A DNA stretch of 64,000 nt from Rhynchopus sp. YZ270_cl-10 (GCA_964035575.1 OZ037915.1:682001-746000), one strand, 5' to 3'. Shown: positions 9,960 to 21,144, numbered from the stretch's first letter. The notes: a model not told the origin generated them from the letters alone. A program made the numbers and translations.

Positions 9960-10165
9960 GTGGAAATATTTCACGGCCGTGATCAATGCAAAATTTCACG
10001 GCCGTTAAATTTTTCAGAATTTCTTCACGGCCGTGACCTCCCCGACAAAAAAAAAATTTTCCCGTCGTGACGGCCGTTATACTTGTATGGTGAAATACCG
10101 GAAAATAAATTCACGCCCCTCCTTCACGATTTTGTGAAGGGGCGTGAAATTCATGGTCTCAAGCG
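9960..10165. repeat. CACGGCCGT cluster and closing end of the foldback interval
   Basis: Four copies of CACGGCCGT lie in 120 bases. They are followed by 10091-10115, an inverted copy of the 7632-7657 arm sequence. Next is a short hairpin, CACGCCCCTCCTTCACG with its complement CGTGAAGGGGCGTG, near 10114-10147. Confidence 0.7.
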
Positions 10166-10465
10166 GGGATAAAACCCAGAATTTCATGTTCTCGGTCCCA
10201 CTTAGGAACTTCCCTGTGCATGGCACTAGCTTTTTTATTTTTTTTGGAAATCTCAGGGACTGCGCTGCCCTGGACCCGAATTAGCGACACCCTGGGCAGG
10301 GATTCTTCGCTCCTTCTTCGGGAGTGAATTTTGAAGAAGATTTTTTTTCCCCTTCAGAAAAGTACATTCCGAGCTTTCTCCCCACACAAGCGGTCGTCGT
10401 CGCGCGCTCCTCCCTGACAAAGTTGGAAGAGGTGTGAAAATTCACCGGAAAATGGGGAAACCAGG

Positions 10466-11185
10466 GCCTGACGCTAAATTTTGGGTTTTTCTGAAATCGT
10501 GGGTGGCTCAAAAAAGATTTCCCGCGCCCGTTTTTTGATTTCACGTAACAGTCCACATTGGGGTGTCTTTCCGCGAGCGAAGCGAGCGGAGAAAAAATTG
10601 AGGGTACTTCCCGCCCCTTCTTCGAACATCTTCGTCAGCAACTTTGCGGACGTTTTGCGGACGTGGGGCTGGTAGAGGGAGCAGCGCTGTTCGACACACG
10701 CCGTGAAGCCAACACCGACGAAGACAGCCGTTTGCACTTCGCAGAACCGCGGGTACTGCGGATCACAGGAGAGCCCGACCGCAACTTTCCTGCAAGGTGG
10801 AGCGCCAGCAAGCCGTGTGAAGCAGGAGCTCCCGCAGCTTCTCGTCTACCTGCGGTCACGCGCTGCGCGGTCAACATGCACGCAGGAATTTTCGTTCAAG
10901 GACGGACTGTACTACGCCACAACTCTGCGCGACTCGTTTCCCGACGCCGTGGACGTGATGACGCTGATCGCCGCACTACCTCTGGGGACTGCAGAGGTTG
11001 AGCGGGTCTTCTCCCGGCTCAAGAGGACGCTGACGTCTGAGCGCAATTTGCTCTCAGACGAGCACCTCGAAGCGTTGATTCGCGTGCAGTGTTCTGGTCC
11101 GGAGACACTGAGTGTCAAAGAGCTGAATGACACTTGCGACTTCTTCGCACACATGGTGCCCAACAGGAGGGTGAAGTTCGCGTGA
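10466..11185 (+). pseudogene. hAT transposase remnant (C-terminal dimerisation domain)
   Basis: The plus-strand frame at 10703-11185 ends in FPDAVDVMTLIAALPLGTAE, VERVFSRLKRTLTSERNLLS and DEHLEALIRVQ. This is the hAT C-terminal dimerisation signature, in which a hydrophobic stretch is followed by ERVFS, a basic-rich helix and L-DEHLEALI. Upstream, where the RNase-H-like catalytic core should be, no matching frame exists, so only the last 110 or so residues survive. Subterminal sequence at 10466-10510 (GGCCTGACGCTAAATTTTGG, then GAAATCGTGGG) resembles 25551-25583 inside the intact non-autonomous hAT element at 25447-27004, suggesting one family. Its own termini and target duplication were not found. 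Confidence 0.75.
10573..10587 (+). repeat. GNA-loop hairpin repeat GCGAGC-GAA-GCGAGC
   Basis: A 15-base unit, GCGAGCGAAGCGAGC. As a hairpin it has outer GC/GC pairs, tandem G-A pairs in a C-GA-G context, inner GC/GC pairs and a GAA loop. Related copies lie at 2326, 25597, 26381 (TCA loop), 49687 (GTA on minus) and 49727 (GCA on minus). Several share the flanks CCTCC and GGAAAATT. Confidence 0.8.
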
Positions 11186-11311
11186 CCACGCTTACTCGTG
11201 TACAGTGCCTCGTACTCGCGTGTCATCGGGGGTGAAAATTTTTTTTTGAGAAAAAACCAACCTGACCCCCCCCCAAATTTGAAATCGGGATTCCTGGATA
11301 AGACACTGAAC

Positions 11312-11780
11312 TAATTGCTAAGAAAAAAAACGGGGTGTGCTGTGGAAAACTCCGCGCGATTTTCGAAACCACCATAGCATCCTGGCGATTTTCTGGAGGT
11401 GCTGATGTGACGATGCCTGGTGCGATCGACGACGTGTTGTCTGTGCATTCTGTGCTCCTTCCGCACTGCTCCGATGACGACGACGATGCGTGGGAGCCTG
11501 TGGACGACTACGAGCTGGAACATGCCGAGCCCGCCCGAGCGAATGGTTATCGAGCCTGCCGAGACTACGTCCAATAACGCGATCGATCAGACGGTGCTGG
11601 ACGAAGAGAACAGCCTCACTGTTTGAAAGTTTCAGATGCAGGCATCCCAGTGGGTCCAGCAGCGTACGAAGAGCGTTTTAGCCTACCTGCAGAAGAGCAG
11701 AATGCTGGGCGTGTTGTAGATTATTTATTTTTCAGGGTGGAGTTCCACAGCGCACCCCGTTTTTTTTCCGATAGCAATTA
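11312..11780 (+). mobile_element. 469-bp TIR element, copy 1 (inverted relative to copy 2)
   Basis: The ends are near inverted repeats of about 45 bases beginning TAATTGCTA, then a run of A, then CGGGGTGTGCTGTGGA. The interior is about 95 percent identical to 45620-46087 in opposite orientation. The outer TA on each side may be a TA target duplication. A plus-strand frame inside (DDVLSVHSVLLPHCSDDDDD ... AWEPVDDYELEHAEPA) is coding-like but unrecognised. It could be the end of a captured or ancestral transposase. Confidence 0.85.
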
Positions 11781-12044
11781 CTTGTTTTTGTTTTCTTTAT
11801 CTATGTGGATCCCCAGTGAACCGTTAGGGACCCCGCTCTGCCGTGGCAGTTGTGGATAGCGTTGTCATGTTTGTCTGTAGCACACAAAGTAAGAAGAGAG
11901 CCTCTAGGTCTCATTGGCGTCTGTTTCTCAAGAGTTTGGTTGTTGTTCTACTCTTGTGGGTTGCCGTTTAACGGAAGCGCCTCCCCATTTACCACGTATA
12001 TCGCGGGGAATATACAGGCTGCACAGATCTCCCCCAAGCCTCCA

Positions 12045-12150
12045 AGAAGGAACATCACGCAACCCTCCAAGGGTAGGTGGTGTGGAAGCAAGCACATCAA
12101 CAATCTTTGGGAAAACCACACATTTTCAATCAATCTTTCAGATTTATCCT
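12045..12150 (-). repeat. Dispersed repeat family I, inverted copy
   Basis: Reverse complement of 23725-23815, sharing GATTGAAAATGTGTGGTTTT and CATCAACAATCTTTGG-type words. Family I elsewhere (23725-23866, 35653-35800, 38468-38625) is on the plus strand. It ends in a conserved GTTGACACTTTCCGCTCACA block followed by AAGTAGTGTGCGTA. This family therefore occurs in both orientations. Confidence 0.65.
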
Positions 12151-12239
12151 CCGCCCTACACACAAATAGAAGCTTATTAAAAGAATTCAGACGAACCGGG
12201 ATCATTGTCGTGAGTCCTTTGAGGTAAGGCCGGTTGGGA

Positions 12240-13160
12240 GGTTCTCTTCCCATTTTGCGGTGGGAGAGAGAGAGAGAGAAGCTAGAATGGAGTACAATCC
12301 CTGAGTCGCTAATCCGGGTGAATAATTGGGTTGGGACATTAAAAATGGATCCGAAGAAAAATACATTGGGGGGTTGCGTTGCGTTTCACTTTTTTTTTGT
12401 TCTCCAAGCAAATGAAGTGTCTTCCACTGAGTGGCCGGGGGGCGGGGGGGTTTGTTGGGGGGGTAAGGGGACACATAGCATGCGTGAGTTTGCTACCGGG
12501 TGACCAACTACGTCACACCAGAAACACCAGTGCAATTTTTTTGACAGCAGCCCTTGTTGTTTTTTTTTTTTTTGAAAAAGAAAAGTTGGGTAAAAAATAT
12601 GGGCCTGAGTCGGGACCGAATAGGGAGAGGCTAAGAAGAAAGAGAGGTTGAAAAGTGCAAAATGGCTCACCGTTCATAGGCGGACGCAGGGCACTGGAAG
12701 AAAAAAAAAAATGTCACAGCAAAAAAGGGCTAAGACTGGTCAACTACTAGACGTGTGCCGTATCCCTCAAGAGTGTGGCAGAGATAGGACAAGTTAGGAA
12801 ACTCTCTCTGGTCTGAACACCTTTTTTTTAGAGAAATGAAAAAAAAAAGTGCTGAAATGCACAATCGAACAAAAAGAGAAAAAATTGAAATATTAATGGT
12901 GTCTCTCTCGTGCACACATCTCTTTTAAAAAAAAAAAACAAAAAAAAACGGAAACTCCTTCTTTTTTTTTGAAACAAACTGTTCCCAAGTCGCTTCAATT
13001 GAAGTGTCCGATGCCCCCCCCCAAAAAAAAAGGGAAAATTGCTAGATTTTTTTTTGTAATACAGTATGGTTTTTTTTGTACACAACTTATTTCGCATGCG
13101 TCCGTATCTTGCCGAAAGAAGAGCACAGAAGGTTGTGGCAAAAAAGAGTTCCCTTTTTAA
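12240..13160. other. Spacer with A/T runs and hairpin repeats
   Basis: No gene is seen. The spacer contains a family C copy at 12653-12700 (AGTGCAAAATGGCTCACCG), a family B copy at 12890-12925, several A or T runs of 10 or more, and a short (GA) run at 12266. Confidence 0.5.
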
Positions 13161-13199
13161 TTTTTGAAAACTTGGTTGTATTAGTGTAGCCACCCTAGA

Positions 13200-13356
13200 C
13201 ATAGTGTGCAGACGAACATTTTTGGTTCGTCGACGAACAAAATGTTCGTCGGTTTTGTTCGTCGATGTTCGTCGACGAACATCGACGAACAGGTCCCTGC
13301 CACAAGGGCAACCCACGACGAACAACGACGAACATTTTGTTCGTCTGCACACTATG
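13200..13356. mobile_element. 157-bp MITE of GACGAAC repeats, inserted in a family F repeat
   Basis: The termini CATAGTGTGCAGACGAAC and GTTCGTCTGCACACTATG are perfect inverted repeats. They are flanked by a perfect 6-bp duplication, CCTAGA, at 13194-13199 and 13357-13362. The interior is mostly GACGAAC/GTTCGTC words. It splits a family F hairpin repeat, with GTGTAGCCACC on the left and TGCTCCACTAT on the right. A solitary end of the same element lies at 52117-52134. Confidence 0.9.
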
Positions 13357-13969
13357 CCTAGAGTGTGCTCCACTATACAACTATATATTTTTTTTCTGTG
13401 ATATATTGCAGGACAGAGAACAGCTTCCACTCTGAGTTGCCAAAGCTCCGCTTTTCCCCTCCCCAATATCGTTCACGTACTATCCTTGGATCGCGGTTGC
13501 ACAAAAAAAGAAAAAGAAATTATTCAAACAGACACATAGGCCAGACAGGAGATAAAAAAATATATGTGGATCTCATCCTCGGGTGTCTACACTATAAAAA
13601 TAAAAATGAAAAAAGGGTTGGTGAATGATCCTAAGCCTATTAGTAACCTTAGTCACCAAAGAAAGGAGGTTCTCTGTGCAAAGTGCAAAAAATAAATAAC
13701 TATTTATTCAACGCCTTTTACTGGGTTTTTGATTTTAGTCGACCTTTGGCGTCACAATCGGTTTCGAACACAAGGTTTTTGTGTATGACGAACAGAAGCC
13801 TTGTGTTTCGTCACATCGAACAAAAAGATTAGTGCGAAACGTGCATAAAAAATAAAAAAAAGAGAAGTCGAAAGTGCAAACGCCTCACCGTTTTTCGGCG
13901 GACACAGACACTAACTAACAAAAAAGGTGAGAGAGGAAGATCTTCCATGAAAAATGAAATTAAAATAAA

Positions 13970-14170
13970 GGGAATAGTCAGATTTAACACTGCCCTGGAC
14001 GCGTCTACAAGGAAGTACCAACTTGGAACTGTTACGAACAAGAGGAATCCAACTGGTTACTTACCCCACCCTATTTTGAATAAGTTCAGATTTTCCCCAA
14101 CCTAAAAAACTTTTTTTAGGGCAACTCTGAACTTTTTTCAAAATAGGGTAGGGTAAATCTGACTATTCCC
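13970..14170. mobile_element. 201-bp TIR element with internal hairpin
   Basis: The 17-bp perfect terminal inverted repeat GGGAATAGTCAGATTTA lies at 13970-13986 and 14154-14170. Inside, 14062-14156 forms a second inverted repeat (ACCCTATTTTGAA...TTCAAAATAGGGT). No clear target duplication was found. Confidence 0.8.
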
Positions 14171-15740
14171 CTAAAATAAATTTTCTTTTCGAAATGTGCA
14201 ACAGTAGATGAGACTACACAAATAAAGTGGCTCGACATTGTTGTCAAAACTCCGAGGAAATGAAAAAAGAGTGGGGGGGCTATTTTGCACGATGAATCGA
14301 ACGCCTTCACGTTGTTCACCTATGAAGAAAATAGGTGTGGGTTCGTTACAAAAGTATCCTATATCGAAGCACCCGCTGGTTTTAGCCGTTTAACAAAATA
14401 ACCGCATCCTTGTCAGAAGACGAGGATTGCAGGGGGTTTTTTTTTGCTGGCTATTTGTATACGCGAACACCACTGAACCACTACACAGCTTTTTTGACTA
14501 TGGTTTTGTTTGTAAAGTGTGTAATAAATATTCTGTGGTGATATTTTTATTACTGCTCCCACTGACTACCCGGCAGAGGAAACCTCTTTGAGGCCAAAAA
14601 AAAACTACGAATTTCGCTTCTATTTTTGATGTCTCGTGATATTAACTACGCATTTAGCCCTCTCGCGGCAGTGTACCTTGTGTACATGCAACAAAAAGGG
14701 GTGTGTGATCAAAAGTAGGCTTAATAGTAGCTGTGGGTAACCGGGATTGTGTGACATAACCCACACCCAGTACCTACACACACATATAGGTGCGCGAAAC
14801 GTTGGGGACACTCTCTCGCCACTCAGCTAAAATTTCTGTGACAAAAAGCCGCCTACTTTTTTTCATGGCACACCCTTTTTGTACGAGGAAATCCGCAAAC
14901 AAATGCGGTGTTCGTCTATATCCCCACAGGCATATCCCCACAGGAGGAATATATCTCGTATTGCATTTCCAAAAAAAAAAAGCACACTGCACACTAACCC
15001 AGGGTGCGTCGCATTTTCAAAAATTTATTTTCTCCTCATTTATTTTACTCCCCTTTTGCACTTTGGTCCCTCCATTTATAAAATCTGTTGTTTCATCTGC
15101 CTATCTTCCCGATAAACAGACTGTGTCTATCCCTATCCTTTACAAAAGGTGTATCAATCTAAAGCGCTTCTGTGGTTTCTGCACGAAAAAAAAACGCTTT
15201 TCTAGTTTATGTGGACTTTATGAGAACTGAGTTGATCACTGGGGTGGAGAAGGACAACATCAAATCTCAGATACAGTGTGTTTAGGTACAGGGTTTGCAG
15301 GGGTGGTTTTCTCGCTGTCTACCTCTGTGAGAGCACGCTATATCTTCATATTGTGTGCCAACATTTTCTCCTCCCATGCAAAACAATGCAGAAACGTTGA
15401 AGATGAAAAGACACATGAACGTTCCTTCGAAAAAAAAAAAAAATTGAAATATGAGTGTGCCTGCCTCTCGTAGACACACATACATATCTTTATCACATTC
15501 CGAAATATCTTATCGTGCTTCGAAAGGACGTAAGGGGAGCACTGCTTTCTCTGTGGGTTATCGAAAACCCAAAAAGGGATGTTGTATTAGCTTGGTGTCA
15601 TGCGGTGCGTGAAAATTGAACGACGGTTGTAGCCTGGTCCGGGTGTGCTCAATAGACCGGGCGTGAGGAGGAAAAGGCAGATTGCGGGGGGGGAAATGGG
15701 GTAGAACTTAAGGGTTTTTGCTGAGACATTGAATTTAATT
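14171..15740. other. Spacer with family B and D hairpin repeats
   Basis: No gene is seen. Family D at 14655-14700 reads GCCCTCTCGCGGCAGTGTAC. Family B at 15444-15490 reads GTGTGCCTGCCTCTCGTAG. The rest is A/T-rich unique sequence. Confidence 0.5.
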
Positions 15741-15742
15741 GT

Positions 15743-15818
15743 TGGTGTGGCTGAATCCAAAAAAAAAGGGGGGTTTGTCAAAAAGGATGCGTTTTTTGGC
15801 TTTTTCCAGCCACACCAT
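15743..15818. mobile_element. 76-bp TGGTGTG-family mini-element
   Basis: The ends TGGTGTGGCTGAATCC and GGCTTTTTCCAGCCACACCA are inverted repeats of the same terminus as the 3-kb element at 25333-28414. The flanking 5-mers ATTGT and TTTGG match only partly. Confidence 0.7.
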
Positions 15819-16282
15819 TTGGAAGGTAGGTGCATAAGGCGAAAAGGCTTGCTCTCTATTTTAAACAAAGAAAAAAGTGACCTTGACACATCCGCGGGTT
15901 ATCGAACCCCCCGGAGTGTTTCATTTGGAAGTTGCTGACAGGGAAAGCTGTAATCATTTCCTCATCCTGACTGGAAAGGGGTGATAACATTAAAGACTCA
16001 AAAAAAAAAAAAAGCCATGTGTCCTGGAACACAATACTGGGCGTAAAAAAATGTTGGTCCTGCAACAAAAACAAGAGAGAACGGCTGGTAAGATGATCCC
16101 TTTTGAAGGGATAGTCACCTAAACGAAAGACAAAAAAAATCAAAATGATGGAAGATGTCAACAAAACAAACAATCAAAAAACGCATCTGAAGACGCATCC
16201 AATACTCCAGCTTCCATAGTATACCATACTGCCCTAAACACTCTGAGAACCAACACGCCATGTTGTGCCCAGAAAAAAGAGA

Positions 16283-16405
16283 TGGTGTGATCACCCAAAC
16301 GGATTCTCCGTGGTTCTCCCGAAGGTGCTCCGCAAATCTTAATATAGCCCCTAGCAGTTCTCCGTGGTTCCCCCGTGGGTTGTCCGTACCCTCTGAATCA
16401 CACCA
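16283..16405. mobile_element. 123-bp TGGTGTG-family element with 5-bp duplication
   Basis: It starts TGGTGTGATCACCCAAACGG and ends CTGAATCACACCA. The flanking 5-bp direct repeat AGAGA is perfect (16278-16282 and 16406-16410). The interior contains repeats of TCTCCGTGGTTC. It is the compact relative of the microsatellite-bearing element at 52634-53566. Confidence 0.9.
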
Positions 16406-16914
16406 AGAGATTAAGAAAAGTTTATAAGATCTCTGTGCATGGCCACCTGAACAAAAATGTTAGTCTTCAATACACAAACTTTACATACCATAGGAATGCC
16501 ACCCCGATCAGTGAAATGAAAAGCAAAACACAGAATAGGGTAGGGTGGGCGAGTTCCAAATCGTCAGAACTGGGGGGGTGCTTGCTCTGAAGAGTAAGTC
16601 AACCATATCCCTGTCCTAAAACAGCTACCCTTACAACAAACTGAACGCAACGAAAATGAACATAACTTTGACAAAAAATGAAAAACGCAAAAAGAGAAAT
16701 TTGAGAAAAAAAATATAACTGTATCGCCCAATGACAAGAGGTTTTGGGGTATCATGGCTGCATGCATTGAGAACAAAAACAAAAAGAATATGAAAAACAT
16801 GAAATGAAAGCTTAAATAATGAAGTACACCGAAGACAAAAAAGCATCAACTGAGGTTTTTGCTTCATTTAAACAAAGAGTCGCGTACAAAAAAAGGGGGG
16901 CAGGGTAATGGTGG

Positions 16915-17221
16915 CAGTATTGTGATGGGAGCCCATTGGAATACGCAAAAGACATCAAAAGACATCAAAGTGAAGTTGATAGTGCAAACGCCTCTTCATC
17001 AAAGACATCAAAAGACATCACAATACAAGTGTATTGTGATGTATTTTTGGTGCTCCTGACGACCCCATTTTGCGTACTGGTTGCGCACTTTGTGCACACA
17101 AAAAAAAAAATTACAGGAATGCCCTGTATTGCGTAGTTGTTGCGTACTTGGTATTTTTTATTTCTGGAGCACCAATTTTGATGTATTTTGCGTATTCCAA
17201 TGGACTCCCATCACAATACTG
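16915..17221. mobile_element. 307-bp TIR element
   Basis: Near-perfect inverted termini of about 45 bases begin CAGTATTGTGATGGGAG, then CCATTGGAATACGCAAAA. A GACATCAAAA word is tandemly repeated inside the left arm. The interior has a CACAATAC/GTATTGTG hairpin near 17020-17040 and a fragment of a family C repeat. No convincing target duplication was found. Confidence 0.85.
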
Positions 17222-18286
17222 TCATTAAAGGCGGGGATAGGTTCTGCAGGGAATGTAGGCACATCCGACTGACCCACGTACGATGCCAGCCATCCGGATG
17301 AAAGCACAAAAAAAAAAGTTGAAATACAAAAGCCCTCTCGTGAACAGTGTACCTTGGTACAATGACCGGATTTACCGGGACACCCAACCATGCAGCCCTA
17401 CAATCCATTTCGTGGTTTACATCATGATAAAGAAAGAAAAAAAGAAGAATAAACTAAGACAGGCTGGTATGATGAACTAAACCACTGTGGTCAGTCACCA
17501 AAAAAGATTTTTTTTTTTTTTGAGGGGGTGTGAAAATACATCAGTCGATGTAGTTTGTGATACAATGGGAGGCCGCTTTGGATGGGAAAAGCAGGATTTT
17601 TGGTTCTTTCAATTTTTCTACTTTATTTTTTCGTTTTTTTGGGTGCTATTGAAACTCAAAATGTTACAAAAATAAAGTCTTTACAATGACTGGAAAAAAA
17701 AAAACTAAAATAAAACCGTCGAAAGTGCAAACGCCTCACCAGACACCGGTGGGCGCAGGCACGAGAGAAAATACAAAGTATATTTGTGAAGTCTTTGACC
17801 TTGGGAGATCACTAGGTATGCTCAAAAGACCTCTACAAAAATAAAAAGAGAACTTGAAAACAAAAACAAAATACTGGAAAAAAAAAATGGTAGGAAAATT
17901 ACACAAAATCTTCCGGGAGAGGTTTTTTTTTTTCCTTTTTTTTCCAGAAAAAGACCCCCACATCCCACCCCCCACCCCCAACCTTTTATATAACCTGGTT
18001 TTAAACAAAACAAAGTTCCCTTTTTTGAATGAAAAAAATTGAACCCAATACAATACAACCCACGCAATGTTCCACTCTTAGCACGAATTGCCTTCGGGAA
18101 ACTGATATCAACACACACACACACTACCCCTGGGGCCATATTCTGCGCAAGAAATACCCCTATTAGTTATCAAACACACACAACCATAGGCCATATTCCG
18201 ACGGGATAACTCACACCTGCTCTCAAATACACACACACACAAAATACCACACCACACTTTTTCCACTTTATTGAAATAAAACGGTT
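17221..18286. other. Spacer downstream of the WW-domain gene
   Basis: Holds family E (17262-17312), D (17319-17411) and C (17720-17765) repeats on the plus strand. At 18110-18230 there are two family H copies read on the minus strand (TTTGATAACTAATAGGGGTA ... GCGCAGAATATGGCCCC). No gene is seen. The 3' UTR of the gene ending at 18287 must start here. Confidence 0.5.
17319..17411 (+). repeat. Hairpin repeat family D (representative)
   Basis: GTTGAAATACAAAAGCCCTC, then TCGTGAACAGTGTACCTTGG, TACAATGACCGG, ACCGGGACACCCAACCATGC and ACAATCC. Other plus copies lie near 14655, 19500 (tail only), 32355, 35490, 38103, 43925, 53878, 58170 and 59449. It carries two hairpins, TGTACC/GGTACA and CCGG/CCGG. 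Confidence 0.78.
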
Positions 18287-19877
18287 TTATATACTGACAT
18301 AGGTCAAATTCCGCTTGCCCACAATGTCATTCGCAGCTTCGAGCAGCTCATTGACGTCGGTACCTGAACAGGCGGCCGCGTGTTGGAGAACTGCAATGGC
18401 GTTGTGCTTGTTGATTGGCGACCCTGGCTGGTCATATGGGAGGGGAGAGATGGAGGGGGAGTTCTGCGGGGAGAAGTGCGGGGATTGGTTCGGGGATGCG
18501 GAAATTGCTGGAATCCAGGGCGGTCTTGTCCGTGCAGGGCTCTGCTCCACTGGGTAACTATGCCCTGGAGGCGGCGTCCATGTATTCTCCCCTGTCAACG
18601 GGTTATACCAATAGGGCCTGCCATCTGCGGATTTGCTGTAATGGATCTCCCACGGCTGTTCTTCCCTTTGCGGTGATCGAGACGGCCCCTGCCAATGGCC
18701 CGGTACATAGCGAGGGCTGGGTTGGATTGGTCCAGGCAAGCCCAATGAGAGGCCGGACCTGGGGGAGGGTCGTCTTTGGATGGAACCGGCGATCCGAGTG
18801 TCGACCGGGCGGAATGGAGTGTCCTGCACGTCGAGGAGGTTGTTGTGCTGCAGGTCGGCAATGCCGTTTGGGTCGTCGCTGTCATAGGACATCCCTGGTG
18901 AGCCTGCGCCATACTGCGTCGTCGGGTCTGCCTGGGGTGCTGCCTGAGGGGAAGGTGCAGGACTGTTTCTGGGTGAGTTTTTGACAGTGTCAACAATATC
19001 CTGCATCGCCTGGCGAGCCCCAGGTTTTGTTCCAGTTTTGCGCTGTGAGTTGAGGTCCGTAGGGTCAATGACAAGATTTAATTGACCATTTCCTGGTCTG
19101 GTAACGTGAAGTTTCTTTAAAGAGTCGACAAAGCCTTCGAGTGTAGAAGGTTGGTTTTGCGGGTCGGTGATCCATTGTACCAGAAGCGTGCTTTCCATTC
19201 TGTCCTTCGTGCGGAAGAGGAGCTGACCGCGGTCGTAGTTAACGTGGACTTCGCCCATATTGGTCATGGAGATGATGCGCTTGACGGTGTTCTCTTGAGG
19301 GTTGATAATGCACACCATCAGAGGTGTGAGGACAATGCCATGACGCTTTTTCCCGCCTCCGTCGTTGTTAATCTGAGAGAGAAGAAGAAAGGATTGTTGA
19401 GTAATAAGCAGTGTGAATCACGATAAAAAACTTTCTCAAAAAAAAAAAAGAGGCAATCTGGGGAGGGAGGAAAAATTGACGTGAAGTTACAAAAGTAACA
19501 AAGGTGGACCCTCCCAACCATGCAGTCCCACAATCCATTTTGTAGAGATATCAAGGATATTGTAGGCCCTAAAAAAAAGTTGATAAGTCACGTTATCACA
19601 TCTGTGGTCTTGCAGGGCTTTGTGGTGTTATCACAAAGGGTTTGTTGTGATAAAATGGAATATTAAATTCTAGAATTTCAGACACGATGCCACCTGGTGT
19701 TATAGAGGGGCGGGGGAATATATGATGGTCTTATATGAGGTGCGGAGCGCCTTCAGGGGATCATACCTTATCTACCTGACCGAATCCATAGATGGTGCTG
19801 CCAGCCTCACTAATTTTACGCAGTGCAGGGGGGACCGGGTTCAAAGGCTTTGGCGCAGCGCCTTCAGGGGAAGCCAT
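18287..19877 (-). CDS. PH/TH1-like domain protein with WW domain (family member 1)
   Basis: Two exons, 19877-19767 and 19372-18287, join in phase 0 across a 394-bp intron (donor GTATGA, acceptor CTCTCAG) to give 398 residues. Exon 1 encodes 37 residues ending YGFGQVDK. Exon 2 opens INNDGGGKKRHGIVLTPLMV. Residues 38-125 form the domain shared by four genes in this window: a short beta-rich module with L-MVCIIN, V-RIISM and a helix FVDSLKKLHV. It resembles PH folds and myosin-I TH1 tails by eye. A WW domain follows near residues 260-290 (PWEIHYSKSADGRPYWYNPL, then NTWTPPPG), with its two tryptophans and the proline in place. WW domains bind proline-rich ligands. The rest is Pro/Ser-rich and disordered. 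It probably acts as an adaptor at membrane or cytoskeleton. Confidence 0.85.
19746..19871. repeat. 15-bp direct repeats bracketing exon 1 of the WW-domain gene
   Basis: AGCGCCTTCAGGGGA occurs at 19746-19760, just inside the intron, and at 19857-19871, within codons 3-7 of exon 1. Exon 1 therefore lies between duplicated sequence. Confidence 0.75.
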
Positions 19878-21144
19878 AACACCGGGAGCGGGCAAGGATG
19901 CGGTTAGAGGTAAGACGCTGGCTCTTTACCTACCCACCGGCTGTGTCCAAACTCGTTGGGATTTTGTGTGTGTGTGTGTGTTTTTCCCCTTTTTTGATAT
20001 TGTGTAGTTCTGTGGGTTGTGTCTTTTGTTGAAAAAAAATAGTGGAGTATTAGCAACAGGAAAAATGACCCCCTCTTTTTTGTTCTTTTGAAATCTTGGA
20101 TTGTATTGAACTCTATCGTATTGTGTTGCATTTTGACAAGCCTTTCCAAAGGTTTGTTTTATTGCATCAAAGTCACTTTCGTGACAGCCACGGATATACA
20201 AATATCTAGTTTGTATAAAAGCCTTGGGAAGGGAGTGAAAGTTTGTTTGCTTTTTGTTTTTTTTTTGAAAACTTGGTTGTATTAGTGTAGACACCCGAGG
20301 ATGAACTACACTACGTTTTTTATTTATTTTTGCTACTCTGTTTGTTTTGTATTGTATTTCATTGTAGTACCTTGTAAGTTAAGAGGTGCGCTTGGGGGGA
20401 GGGGAGGGACACGGGTGGGAATTGTAAATTTTCTCATGAGAGATAGAGATAGGGGGAAAGCTGAAAGGATGAGGGGGGAGCAGCGACGAGTCCTCACGAT
20501 CATGACATGACAAGTGCATGTTACAAGCACAATAACAAGCACAAAAAAACATTTTGCATAACTGCTTATCAAAGTGTGCTTGTCATATCATGACAGGTGT
20601 CGTCGTGCCTTCAGCTAGTCTGACATCTCGCTTTTCACCACCGTTTTTGTCGCAGAAGACAAAAAAAAAAAGAGAAAGTGCAAACGCCTCACCGTTCAAT
20701 CGGCGGACGTAGGGCACAAAGTGAAAGGGAAATATTTAAAGAATCGGCAAAAAAAAAGCACTTCAAAAATAAAAAAAATAACCTGAGCTGAAACAATACT
20801 TAGCAAAGAAAAACGTTACTCGAAGGAAAGAACAAATAGAATCTGACTTCAGGATATGTCACAATATGAATAAAAAGGAAAAATAGAAACGTAACACTCA
20901 TCACACGGTAAAACCCATGGGAGAGGAGGTTGTGGTGAAAACGCACACACCTCGACCTGTTTGGGTGAGGAGTGGCTCTGCAGCGCGGTTCGTCTCTAGA
21001 ACCGCAAAAGTGTGCTCAAAAATGCTTTGTTTCTATTTCCTCCTTCATGAGGTGACAAAAGAAAGAAGAAACGACTTTTTTTTTCGTTTATCGCTCCGCA
21101 AATTTGTTGTGTTTTTCGCTGTATAAGTGCGAGATGCGTTAAAA
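19878..21144. other. Spacer upstream of the WW-domain gene
   Basis: The promoter or 5' leader region should be here, but no motif stands out. It contains family F (20264-20320) and family C (20674-20717) repeats and a TATTGTGTTGC-rich stretch. From 20828 onward it matches 38917 onward. Confidence 0.5.
20674..20717 (+). repeat. Hairpin repeat family C (representative)
   Basis: Core GAAAGTGCAAACGCCTCACC, then GTTC, then ATCGGCGGACG and AGGGCAC. Other copies, all plus strand, start near 12653, 13868, 16978, 17720, 22139, 33520, 37132, 38792, 43803, 45226 and 47062. A T-rich tract follows each on the minus strand. The CCG/CGG words pair around a 6-base loop. Confidence 0.75.
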
